Source: Diadema setosum
Lineage: Eukaryota; Echinodermata; Echinoidea; Diadematoida; Diadematidae
Assembly: GCF_964275005.1 (NCBI RefSeq)
Contig: NC_092697.1
Span: 12,941,327 to 13,005,326 of the forward strand
Direction of reading: 5' to 3'
DNA length: 64,000 nucleotides
Shown: positions 45,223 through 55,999 of the stretch, one piece after another
Layout of the letters: the number at the start of each line of letters is the position of its first letter
How positions within the stretch are numbered: position 1 is the stretch's first letter
Notes under the pieces: model-generated
The model's database searches: none
Seen by the model: the letters and a program-made list of their open reading frames with translations, nothing else
Told to the model about the DNA's origin: nothing
Made by a program: the position numbers and the translations under genes

Positions 45223-46756
45223 AGGTACTCCCACACCCGTAGGTTGCCCAGACTCTGGAACAAATTACCTGACTCGGTAAGGGACTCAGCAGTTATCGAT
45301 TCTCTCTCATCTTTCCTTCAACAGCTGAGAGGTTCATTTTAATGTAGTGTATTGATAACCACAGGTATGACATACATACAATGTACATGTGTATGAGAAT
45401 CTCTGTATCTTGACTTTGTTTGAAATACCCAAATGTGTCAAGTTACAGTTATATTTCTTCTCTGGGTTTCAGATTCTATATGTAAGACATATATAACATT
45501 ATCTGATTAGTAATTGTATATATATTTTTTTAATGTTCATGCCTTAATTCATGCTCACATTATCTAATATTATTTATGAATTTATGGCTCCAGATACATA
45601 ATATACATAGCAAAGTGGTGTATGTAATACCACACAAGGATTTTTCAAAGAAAGTGCTGGGTCATGGAGTCTCAGGGTAATGTAAATGATAAAGTTTAAG
45701 TTTTGAAATTATTTTCATTTTTACTGTGTATCAAAGATGGTTTGGGGTATGGTGATGATACTTGCTGGCACCGTACACTTTGCTGTCTGCAGTGATTTTT
45801 CTTTTTAGGGGAGGGGCCGAGGTTTTGGGCCTTGGGATAGGGTTTGGGTGCAAAGAATTACATTATTAGTCAGAAGTGCAGTTAGAGGGGACATTTGTTG
45901 TTGTTGACATGTACTCTGATAATACTTTTTGTACACTGAATTTTTTTCTTTTTTTACGGGACGGGGTGGAATGAATACCCATTTGCCACAATGATATTTT
46001 TAGTTGTACCATATGTAGAATAATCCTAATGGTGTACACGCTTCATTCAAAATTGTACTGTTTCTTTTCTTTTATGTTCAACTACTCCCTGATGTGCTCC
46101 CTTAAGTTGGTTGGAGAGGCCCAAGGGTCATAGTGATTTTGACTGCTTTTTTCCAACCCAGCTCCTTGGCTTAGGGAAGCTCAACAGGTATCTAGATATT
46201 ACAATTTTTTGTTGCCATGGCAATGCAGTTTCTCCCACTGATGGAAATGTGTCTTTTCTCTTCTTCTGGCTGATGCAAACAGGACTCCACAGCTGGGATA
46301 TTCAGTTGCAGGTGCAAGGTGTTAATAGCAGTGCATCAAAAAGGGACCCCCCCCCCCCCCATGGATTCCTTGTGCATTTTTGTTGTTGTTGGTCTCATCA
46401 GCAATGGCCAACACAATTGTAATTATGGTCATAATTAGATATTTCTATACGGTAACATAGCATACAAAACTGTGTTAACCCCATTCATTTCATTGCAAGA
46501 AAGTATTTCTATGGGGCTATAGTAACAAACTGGCAACCGATGATCATGGCATAAAGGTGAATTCACCAAACTTTTTAGGTGACACTGATTAAATTGATGA
46601 TGACTCGATCCCTTCACGCAGCAAATCGTCACTGCAAACCATTAGGGTCAGGGTAAATAAACAAATGCATAACACAGACAGATTAATGCAAAAGGGCTCG
46701 TACAATCAGAGACATTTCCTCCACCTTTTTTCAATGACTTTGATCTTCAGTTTTAA

Positions 46757-46860
46757 TAATAATAATAGTAATATACATTACATTTATAAGGCGCTTAATA
46801 CGGATGTTTCTAAGCGCACAGTTTACCGGGAAAATTAATATTTAGACCAAAATAATACAA
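46757..46860 (+). repeat. Dispersed repeat with AATAATA start and GGCGCTTAATA core
   Basis: 'aataataatagtaatataca' followed by 'catttataaggcgcttaata' and 'ctaagcgcaca' resembles a short repeat with an AAGCGCTT-type core that I recall as widespread in marine animal genomes; the resemblance is from memory, not from a search. Confidence 0.4.
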
Positions 46861-49800
46861 AAATACCAAAATACAAATACAAAAATATCCAAAAAGAAAA
46901 GATTCAGTGTATAAATGCGATGAGTAGGCCTACTGAAAAATCAAAATCAGTGTGCACCTCCATCGACCAACCCACAACATTCCAAAGGACTACTAGTATC
47001 TACTAAAAAGTTTTATCATGGATTCCTTGTGCATTTTTTTTGTTGTTGATGGTCTCATCAACAATGGTCAACACAATTCTATATCAAGGATCCCTTTATA
47101 GTTTTGTCAGGTAAATGGACAAACGGGCTACAGTTGGAATTTTTTTTTTGTGAAAGGTAACATAATAAATTGTATCAACCTTCCCCACCACCACCACCAC
47201 CACCTCATCTCTCTTTCCAGGTGTAACTGGATGGTTTTCAGCAATGCCGCATTCTCAGCACACTGGCGTACCTTTCACGCTCAACAACCACACGATGACA
47301 CTTTGAAGAACTTCGAAGCAGACAGTGATGTACAATATGTACAAAGATGGTCGTTTATTGTCTTGTAGATGAAGTTCACAAGTCTTCCGGTGCGGTATAA
47401 GAGAGTGGGTATCTCCCACTCAATGAGTGACGGATGAATACATGAATGCTCGAATCAACTAACTTCAAAGAGCAAAATCATTCTATTTATAATGATTCTG
47501 AGGGTGCAGCACATGGTGCTATGGAAAATTTTGTCTAGCACCACCTAGCAACACCTAGCAACAACATAATGAATATAATAGCATTTACATGCTCCACCCC
47601 TTAATAATTTATGCAAACCATCCTCCAATCAGTTGTTGGTTACATGGCTTTAGGCCATGATCATGCCTGTTCAAAAGTGACCATCAGGCTGACCACTAGA
47701 CTACACTCTACTTTGTCTTAGCGACTGTCCACTACCACCTGGCTGGTCATGATGGAAAATCCCATGTATATATGTGTGGTGCTTCTCCCTCCTCTCCGGG
47801 ACTAGCACCCTTCCCAAAACTTTCCATAAGTTTCCCCAGACTCGACATTTCTTATATATTTGATTGTAACAGTTTGTACTGGGGAAACAGCCGAAACTTT
47901 CCACAAATTTCCAAAGACTCAACATCTTCTTTGTATTTCTTTATATTATGGTTTGCGAACTCAACAACTTCTTTGTATCCCTTAATATTATGGTTTGCAA
48001 AGGAGAAGACAGTTTTCTGCTGAATGATCACCTTTTATACCATAGAGCCAATATGGTGGCTGCAGTATTGATGCACTAACTATATGCTGTAAAATGAAAT
48101 GCCATCCTTTCAAACGACTGGTATTCAATATCATCAATTTGTGGTGCATGTATGACACAGGATTGATCCACTTGCTCTGTCACACCAGGCTCTCTCTCTT
48201 GTATCTCTATCTCACCTTCAAATCCCCCAGTTACAGATTAAAATAGTTTTTGAATACCAATTCTGTGAGTTATAACTCCAAATGTATCTCCTTTTGGATG
48301 TCAGGTAGTCAAATCACATTCATTTGCAATCTTTACATTATACATGATTAAGGATTTTTGTTTTTTTTTTTCTAAAATGTTCCCATTTTTCGGCCATTTC
48401 CCTCCTTTTGTGTGTGTGTGAGTGTGTATGCAATATGAACTTAAATGAGGAATAAAGATAGTAAAGACAATGAGTCCGTCATGTTTGACATTTTTTTTTT
48501 TTGGGGGGGGGGCAACATGACTGTTATATTCTGATGATTTAAATGATCACATGATATTTTTTTTGCTGCTAATACATTGTATGTGGCATACACACACATG
48601 TGCATGCACAAATGAAAAAAAAAAAGATACTGTGACATCATAACTTGACCAAAAATTTACCATCTATTTTCAGCCTTCTTATAGTTAGTTTTTTAAGAGT
48701 ACTGATAGTTTTTTAATTTCATTTGTAGAATTCCAGCTACCTATATTGAACATTTTGTCCCATCTTGGTAATTTATCTTCAACAATGTTATCAAAATATA
48801 ATATAGACCACTGGACTTTATTCTCATCAGATTGTGTTATGTTAGCAATTGTCTGTGAAAACAAACAACCATATAGGCCCTATGGGTTAGAAATGTGAAA
48901 TTGCTCATGTTATAAAAAAGCTTGTGTGTTTGTCCTATAGGCATCATAAAATGAAATGTTTTCCTGGTTCTACAACATACTCCTATATGTACACACATTG
49001 GTTTTTTAAGTGTAGCAAAAGAAAAAAAAAAAAAAAACCCTGCTGAAAACTGCTATATCCAATTGTGGAGAGCCAGTGGAGTAAAATTGAGTCAAAAGGG
49101 GCCTGAGCTTTCAATCCTATAGCAGAATCTTTGTGTCAGAGACAAAATAACAAACAGGCAGGGAAAGCAATCATATAATAGGACTTCACACATAAAGAAT
49201 AGTCAGAGACTGGCTAAGGACACAGAACAAGGAAAACAAAAGGGGAGGGTAGGAAGTCATGGGCAAGGAGCCCAACAGGTTTAAGGAGGGGGATTAGAGT
49301 GGGAGGTGGACAGACAAAAGGCTGAGGAGGGTCAGTGATGATCCAGATCCGAGGACCAAAGGGGGAAACCTTTGAAGGAACAGGATGAATAGGGAGGCAA
49401 TATCAAACAAGATAAAGAACAACAGAGGGATAAAAAAGGAAAAGAGTGAAAAGCATGGGGGGGGGGGGGGGCTGAGCAAGCAGTGAGCCTTAATAAGGTG
49501 TACCAAGAGGAGGCAACAAAATGAAAGTGAGTGTCAACCAACCAATGCAAGTTCTCAATCATATCAAAGCATGATAATAGTCATAATAACAGTCATAATA
49601 ATAATTATAATAGGGGCCTAATAATGATAATGATATTGATAATAGAAATAAAAATGATAATTAAAAAAAGAAATATGTATTTGATATGAAAAGGGAGGAA
49701 ATACACAAAATCCCTGGGAGAGAAAATGCATTTTACGTTGATGCTGGCATGAATATGCATAGAAGTATAGAACCACATTTAATTTCATTTCATGGATCCT

Positions 49801-50489
49801 GACTATCTGGGCAGATCAGACTTCTCCCCTTTGCTTTATATTCCACAATTTCTATCAAACTTTAGTGACCACTGCAACTTCATTCTAAAAGGTGTTTGCT
49901 TGTGTTGTTGCAACAATTTGTTCCAATCAAGTTGTACAAGACAATAGCAATGTATTAGTTGAAAATGTGACAAGCATTATTTGTGTTTGTGTCTTTATCA
50001 AGATAATGCAGTTTCTTGAAGGTATGGTGAAGGCTAATGAAGCCATAATAATGTAAAGCTATGTTCTTTTAAAAAATTAATTATGAATGTATTTTAATCT
50101 GTTTTCATAGTTTTTAAGCAAATATCTCAAAACTTTGGTACACATGACTGTGATATGAAAAAGTCCATGACACATCTTTGCAGTGTCCTGAATTGGTTGC
50201 TATGATAATGGCATAGCAAAAATAAAGGATGAAGCATGATTATTAAACCTTATCACAGGATACCCGTACCGGTCATTTTCATGAATTTTGCCACCATTGC
50301 TGGCCTCGATAAAAGACTGTAAGACACTAGGTTTCCTTGACGTGGTGATGGAGTGTTGTATTATGACTCGGAGAAAACCTCCCAAAGAGAAGGAAACTGG
50401 ATGGAGGCAGGAGTACCTGAATACAAGGTAATCATCTTCAGTATATATACAGTAATACTTCATTTTGAGGTTTCATTTTTAGCAGAAAT

Positions 50490-50785
50490 ACTACCTGAAG
50501 CAAGAGGAATCATTCTGAAGGTTACAGCTCGTTATTCCAAAGGTTTGTTATTCGGAAGGCTCTTAGTCCTAAGATTCGTTATTCCAAAGGTTCTTTATTC
50601 CAAATTTCATTTTCGGATAAACGAATCTCGGGAATAACGAACCTTCGGAATAATGCCACAAATGTTCGGATTAACTAACCCTTTTTCATTTTCGGATTAA
50701 TTAAAGAACCTCTAGGTATAGGGCATTTGCGTGTTTCAGATTAACCAACCTTCGGAATAGCGAACTTTGGGAATAACAAACAGCA
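50490..50785. repeat. GTTATTCCGAAGG-type inverted-repeat element
   Basis: The left half repeats 'gttattccaaagg' and 'gttattcggaagg' in direct order; the right half repeats 'gggaataacgaaccttcgga', 'ttcggaatagcgaa' and 'gggaataacaaac', the complement. The whole stretch therefore folds back on itself through many short repeats. Non-coding. Confidence 0.6.
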
Positions 50786-50805
50786 CCCCATTCTGAAGCT
50801 GGTAC

Positions 50806-50917
50806 TAAAAAAAAAAATTGAGTAGTTTGATCCACAAGACTTTGTAAAGGATGGTCCGTCGGTCAGTCCATTGCAAAGTCTTGTGGATCAAACTACCCTC
50901 ATTTTTTTTTTTTAGCA
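50806..50917. repeat. 112-bp hairpin
   Basis: 'gtagtttgatccacaagact' at 50822 is complementary to 'agtcttgtggatcaaactac' at 50877, with A and T runs at the outer edges and GGATGGTCCGTCGGTCAGTCC in the loop region. Stem about 30-35 bp with small mismatches. Confidence 0.7.
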
Positions 50918-52676
50918 GTACATTGTAAACCTAAATCTTGGCAGGTGTAACCGCTAGATCACATGCAGATGTGCACGACACCTTTTCCTCCTTACTGATT
51001 GATGCATTGCCTTGATAATTGCAAAATTTATGAAAATCATGCATCTAAAGTTGTGGATTGAAATATATTCTCTCAATTGGCAATTCAGTTGTATGTATAC
51101 AATCAGTAGGCCTATATTTCAATGTGTAGTTGTGCAAGACACTTTTGTGTGAGTGTCGAAAGATGTCTTGCCACTGTAACAACATTTTTGTACATCATTC
51201 AAAAGTGTAGAATTCTCAAACTATGCTGGTTTTCAAGAGATTCAAACAAAAATTGACTCAATATAAAGTTGTGCAAGATATATTAGTATACAAATGTATT
51301 CGAAGGTGGTTTCCATGATAAATGTAGGCCCTACATGGTGGTCTAGGAAATTACAAAAGGACTTGCAGATCGCACTTCTTCAGTTTTTAAGTGATTAGAC
51401 AAAAGTTTAATAGCACACACGTTGAGCTAAATGTAAAGCTGTGTATGCCCTTACATGCAAACTTGCATTCGGGGGGGGGGGGGGGGGGGGGGGGCTTTAT
51501 GCACTGCTAGACACCTTGCCCCTGCAACCGAATATCCCAGCTGTGGAGTCCTGTTTACCTTATAACATTTTAATCAGCACTGGGGAGAAAGTGTGTTGCC
51601 ATGGCAACAGCAAATTATGGCCCTTTAAATGGGGTAATGGACTAGCAAATAAGACTTGATATGCCATTTTTTTCAAATAGGAATTACCAGATATATGGAA
51701 CACATTAAAAAAACTTGACATTCAAAGTGCAAGATACATTTTTAAAGAGTAAAGTGTGGTGTCATGGTAACAGCACATTTTTGATGGCCTCAAAATCAGG
51801 AATGCCGTGCAGGGTCATGAAATTCTTTTCCAATTTGTGCACATTCAGTCAGTAGAAATAGTAATTATGAAAAATTAATACAAAATTTTTTTTTTTTTGA
51901 GGTCAAATAGGCTTTAATGGAAAATACCAGTATTTAAGTGGGGGTATAAATCATCTTGACAGTGACATTTCTAGTTTTCATTTATACTCCCTTCTTTGAA
52001 GTGCTATTCAGCAAAATTTTAGGTTGTTCTATCTAGATACCAGATAAGTAGACTGATGAGCTCACATCAAACTGGGACATAAAATAAGACAAGATGGTAT
52101 TAAAAATGCACCTTTGTTTATGCCCTGATAAATAAAATGTGATGAAAATTAGTCATGTCCAGACCAGAAATATGTTGTGAAGAAAGGTGTGACATTGTTT
52201 TCTGTGATGAAACTAAGGTTTAGAGAGAACTGGATGGTTTGATGGACTTTAACGTGGCCTTGGGATAATGTGACACCATAACTAATGTGTAGTGAAGTGT
52301 CTGTAACGTCAAACAGTTTTCGCAGATTATATCTTTAGCAAAGACAGAGATAATTTTAAGTACCGTACCATACAGAAATATTTCTATTATGATCATAATT
52401 CTATTTTAAGAAAAATATAATACCTTTGAGTTTAACAGAGAGAGGCAATGTAACCTGTACCATACATATAGGTAACAAAATGAAATTAAGAATTATACAT
52501 TTCTGTTTTTCTGACACAACTCTGTCCAGGGTATTAGAATGATGTTCTACGCAGGCCTGGGATGCCCCCCCCCCCCCTTCATTCCCCCTTTTTTTCTTAA
52601 AAAGGATTAGTTCAGATCATATCATCAACTTCAGAGAAGCACTGTCAGAAATTACTGGTAAATATAACTTACAAGT

Positions 52677-54252
52677 GTTTAAGTGTAAGTAACAGGCATT
52701 TTTTTCCCCAAAAATAATATCTTCTGCAAAGACGGAGAGAAGAAAATAGAGGATTAATACACATACATTTGAAGTTTTCAGACAAGCTAAGACAGCCAGT
52801 ACCTCGTGTACCGGTACACCCTAATTTTCTTTTCCTTTTTTTTTTTTTTTTTTTTTTTTAATAAATGCAGGACATGCAGAGCAACTCTCCTTTTTTGGCA
52901 AAAACAGAAATAAACAAAACAACCACACACAAAAAAAAGTAAAAGAAAAAGAGTCAAAATTTTGTTCGCTTTTGTTGTCACTATGTTTTTTTCCCCATTA
53001 TTTGTTGACAGTACAGTACTGGTCCCCACAGTACTGTATCAATATGGAGTCAGGTTCTCCATTGCTTGTGGGAAGTGTATGGCAGTGGTAGTGCGGAGAA
53101 TTATTGGGCTTGCATGATAAGACTGGTTGTCATGTTGATGATGACTTATTTACGAATCAATACAGTGCCGGTGAAATTTCAGACACTTTTCAAACCATTT
53201 AGTCAGTATAACATCGTTCAAAGTTGAGAGAAATGTATGAAATAGTTTCATTGACTGGAATTTAGTTCAAATGTCGAAGAAAAGATCACGGTCGACTTCG
53301 TAGCTACGCAGCAACACAGCTCGCTCCACCCATCGAGCTGCACGACTGCCAGCCCTACAGCCCGGGGGGGCCGCGGGCCGGTATCGGTGGTTGCGTGCGC
53401 TACTCTCGAGAGCAGCGTGCCACGGTGTGGAAACCGAACGAAGACGAATCGACATAGGATTTGTTTCATTTTTCTTACTGAAATGATTCATTTGCCCATA
53501 AAAATGTCACCAAGGATAGAAAACACATGTATTTATATGAAACACTATATTTTATTGTTGGTTTTTCGTATCTAAAGGAAATTTCTCAACAAATTTCACC
53601 TTACCAAACAGGCTGTTGTCACAAGTTGTGCTGGTATCGGTGCACGTGGGAGGGGGTCCGGTGGCCAGTGGGCGAGCGCCACGCCGAGCCGAGCCTCTCA
53701 GCAGCTATCAGCGCGGCGCGCGTTCCGCGATATGGAAACCGAACAAGTACGAACGAAGACGATTCGACATACTGTAGACAATTGTTTCATTTTTCATACT
53801 AAAATGATTCCTCTGCTCATGAAAATGTCACCAAGGATAGAAAACACATGTACCTATGTAAACTACCATATTTTATTGCTGGTGTTAAGCATTTAATGGA
53901 AATTTCTCAACAAGTTTCACCTTACCATGCAAGCTTTCGTCACAAGAAAAAGCTCCGTCACCGAGACTCTCAGAGCAGAGAAGATACCGTTAAATATTGC
54001 TTCGCAGCATCAGAAAATAAAAAGGAATTGCCTTAAAATGCCATGAAACATTTTTTTCATACATCATTCCACTAACCTATGTCAATATTATGACAAAAAT
54101 GTGTTTCATTCTGTAAAAATCAGGCACAAATAAAGTTGGGTCGGGTTGTCCAATCGCAAACCCGCCCCTGGACAACTCGACCCGGTCGAGCTGTCCAGGG
54201 GTAGGGACGAGTTGTCCAGGGACGACTTATCCCGCGGTCGAGTTGTCCAGGA
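52677..54252 (-). repeat. Right terminal inverted repeat of the 10.6-kb element
   Basis: Inverted copy of 43636-45222, from 'agtgtaagtaacaggc' at the inner edge to GGTCGAGTTGTCCAGGA at the tip. Differences concentrate in homopolymer runs and in a small patch near 52800-52815. Confidence 0.85.
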
Positions 54253-54261
54253 AGCGACAGG
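54253..54261 (+). repeat. 9-bp target-site duplication, right
   Basis: AGCGACAGG immediately outside the right arm; identical to 43627-43635 in the same orientation. Confidence 0.75.
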
Positions 54262-54496
54262 CCTCCCTGCCCTGGCCTGTCACAGCACTGCCAGCAGTCG
54301 CTGTACGGCGTCTGGCCCACTGGTCAGGCTAAATTCAAAGTAAATTTACACTAGGAGGCCTACGGACTATACATTAACAGTTACATGTACCATGGTTACA
54401 GAGCCTAACGTACACACTGCCAGCGTGCCACACACTCACTCCCGATCCCGCACGTGTAATAAATACATAGCTATCAGAATACACAGTAGGGTTGGA

Positions 54497-55046
54497 CCTA
54501 CTACTAATCGACCGCCTAATGTTTATTTGCTTGATAAGAATATTTAACACTGAAATTCACCTAAAAAACTTGACCTACGTGATTGAGAAAATCCAGCTCT
54601 ATCAAATGCCGTTGTTCCCTTTTCGATTCGAAGTTTCAGTGCAAAAATATCGCCGACGAACTTGCGTGGCCTCGTTTCAGCTCCCCGCGGTAAATCGCGT
54701 TTTTAGGATCGACCGCTGATTTTGCATTGACAATGCACGCAAACCGAGTTGTATTGAACACCGTGTTGTACGAAGCTTTTTAGAAGCCTTTTAGAAACTT
54801 CCATAGACATTACATTGTGCTGTCATTACGATTCGGTGAAAATATTCATTCGAAATTTTGTCCCTGATCATGCTGATTAAAACCATTAATGAACAGTGAA
54901 TTATCGCGTTTTCCCACACCATCCTAATCTACATTCAAAGCCAATCCATTTTTATGTGCTTTGCGCGCAGAGAAGTGCGTACTAAGTGTTCAGTGCGCGA
55001 ATTATACGCGGTCGGTTTCAATAAGGGTGGTCGATATGTAGTAGGG
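54497..55046 (+). repeat. MITE, TIR CCTACTACxxATCGACC, copy B
   Basis: Starts CCTACTACTAATCGACCGCC and ends GGTCGATATGTAGTAGG. Inverted relative to copy A at 42512-42901 and longer by about 160 bp. Together the two copies bracket the 10.6-kb element at unequal distances (735 and 235 bp). Confidence 0.65.
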
Positions 55047-55479
55047 CTACTATATATCGCTCATCACAGCTGACACTGACCAAGGAGCTATCTCCTTGCA
55101 CTGACAATGTCACTGCATCACTGAATCGGACGCATAAAAATGAAATATATCATGATGATATATCGGTATCGCTACGCCATTAAACTAAAGGAAGACACAC
55201 TCTAGCTCTATAGATCTACGTATAGACCCTATTTAAAAATGAATCGACAATTTGCCACCATTTTCCTACCTTTTCAAATAAGAAAAAGCCCAAAAGCCAA
55301 GCCCAAGGAATATGAATCTTGAACAGCGAGTAGGCAAAGCGTTTCCGTTGCTGCGTTTTGTTTTGAATGTGATTCGACGTGCGTGTAGAACACTGCACAA
55401 TGTATGCTAGCTAGCTACGTACAGTAATCCAGTGTGAATGCGTCCTCCAGCTGTACGCAGCGGCTACGCGTGAGCTAGC

Positions 55480-55640
55480 TGTATGAAACCTCAAGACCAT
55501 TTAAATCAACCGCGTCTTGATTGGACAAGCCACTTGAAGCGTGTCATCCGGCCAACGCTCATTGGTCGACCAAAGTACTGAAATGATTAGTCTCCTTCGC
55601 ATTGACGTAAATATTCTTCACTTATAAAGAATATAATATA
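55480..55640 (+). promoter_or_regulatory. Probable promoter region of the GPx7/8-like gene
   Basis: Two inverted CCAAT boxes (ATTGG at about 55519 and 55561) lie about 285-325 bp upstream of the chosen start codon, followed by GACGTAAATA and an AT-rich 'acttataaagaatataata' stretch. Position and motif content suit a core promoter; the start site was not determined. Confidence 0.3.
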
Positions 55641-55843
55641 TTTATTTGCACTTATTTTTGCCTAAAAATATGTATGAATTTATATAACATTAATATAAAT
55701 ATACTAAATTGTCATTTTTATGTTTTAAGTCATTTAAATATTTCATTTAAATTATAATGTTCAAAAGACTAATATGTCAGCCCCCTGTGCATGCTCGCTC
55801 CTCAGCTCGGCCAGTAAACAAAGCTTGTGTTTACGTTAGCAAA

Positions 55844-55999
55844 ATGTGGTGCTCTCATCATATTCTGGTCCTCCTTTTAGCTATTTCAGCGATACCACCA
55901 TCTTCTTTTGGTAGAAAGGAGTGGCGAGATAGCTTTTATGATTACACAGTGAAATCAATCGACGGAAAAAGAGTTAAACTTGAAAAATACAGAGGAACG
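55844..55999 (+). CDS. GPx7/8-like exon 1
   Basis: 52 codons: signal peptide, then WRDSFYDYTVKSIDGKRVKL and EKYRGT, the first beta strands. Donor ACG|GTGAGT, phase 0. Confidence 0.88.

Larger units (their letters stand above)
45223..52676. other. Core of the 10.6-kb element
   Basis: AT-rich non-coding DNA. Identified content: a 65-bp direct repeat (46361-46425 and 47019-47082), a short 'acatttataaggcgcttaat' repeat unit at 46757-46860, a GTTATTCCGAAGG-type inverted repeat region at 50490-50785, a hairpin at 50806-50917, G runs at 49459, 51473 and 52566 (C on the plus strand), and (ATA)n-like runs near 49580. No protein-coding gene could be supported. Confidence 0.5.
43636..54252. mobile_element. 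10.6-kb element with 1.58-kb terminal inverted repeats
   Basis: Two arms, 43636-45222 and 52677-54252, are inverted copies of each other and nearly identical (about 95-98% by eye, with single differences in hundreds of bases over most of the outer half). The unit is flanked by a perfect 9-bp direct repeat AGCGACAGG at 43627-43635 and 54253-54261, the mark of a single transposition event. A 7.45-kb core lies between. No frame longer than about 105 codons with any recognisable domain is seen, so the element is non-autonomous or has lost its transposase. Long TIRs plus a 9-bp duplication are most like Mutator/MULE elements (inference). It lies between CDC20 and the peroxidase gene. The near-identity of the arms suggests recent insertion or ongoing gene conversion. 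Confidence 0.8.
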
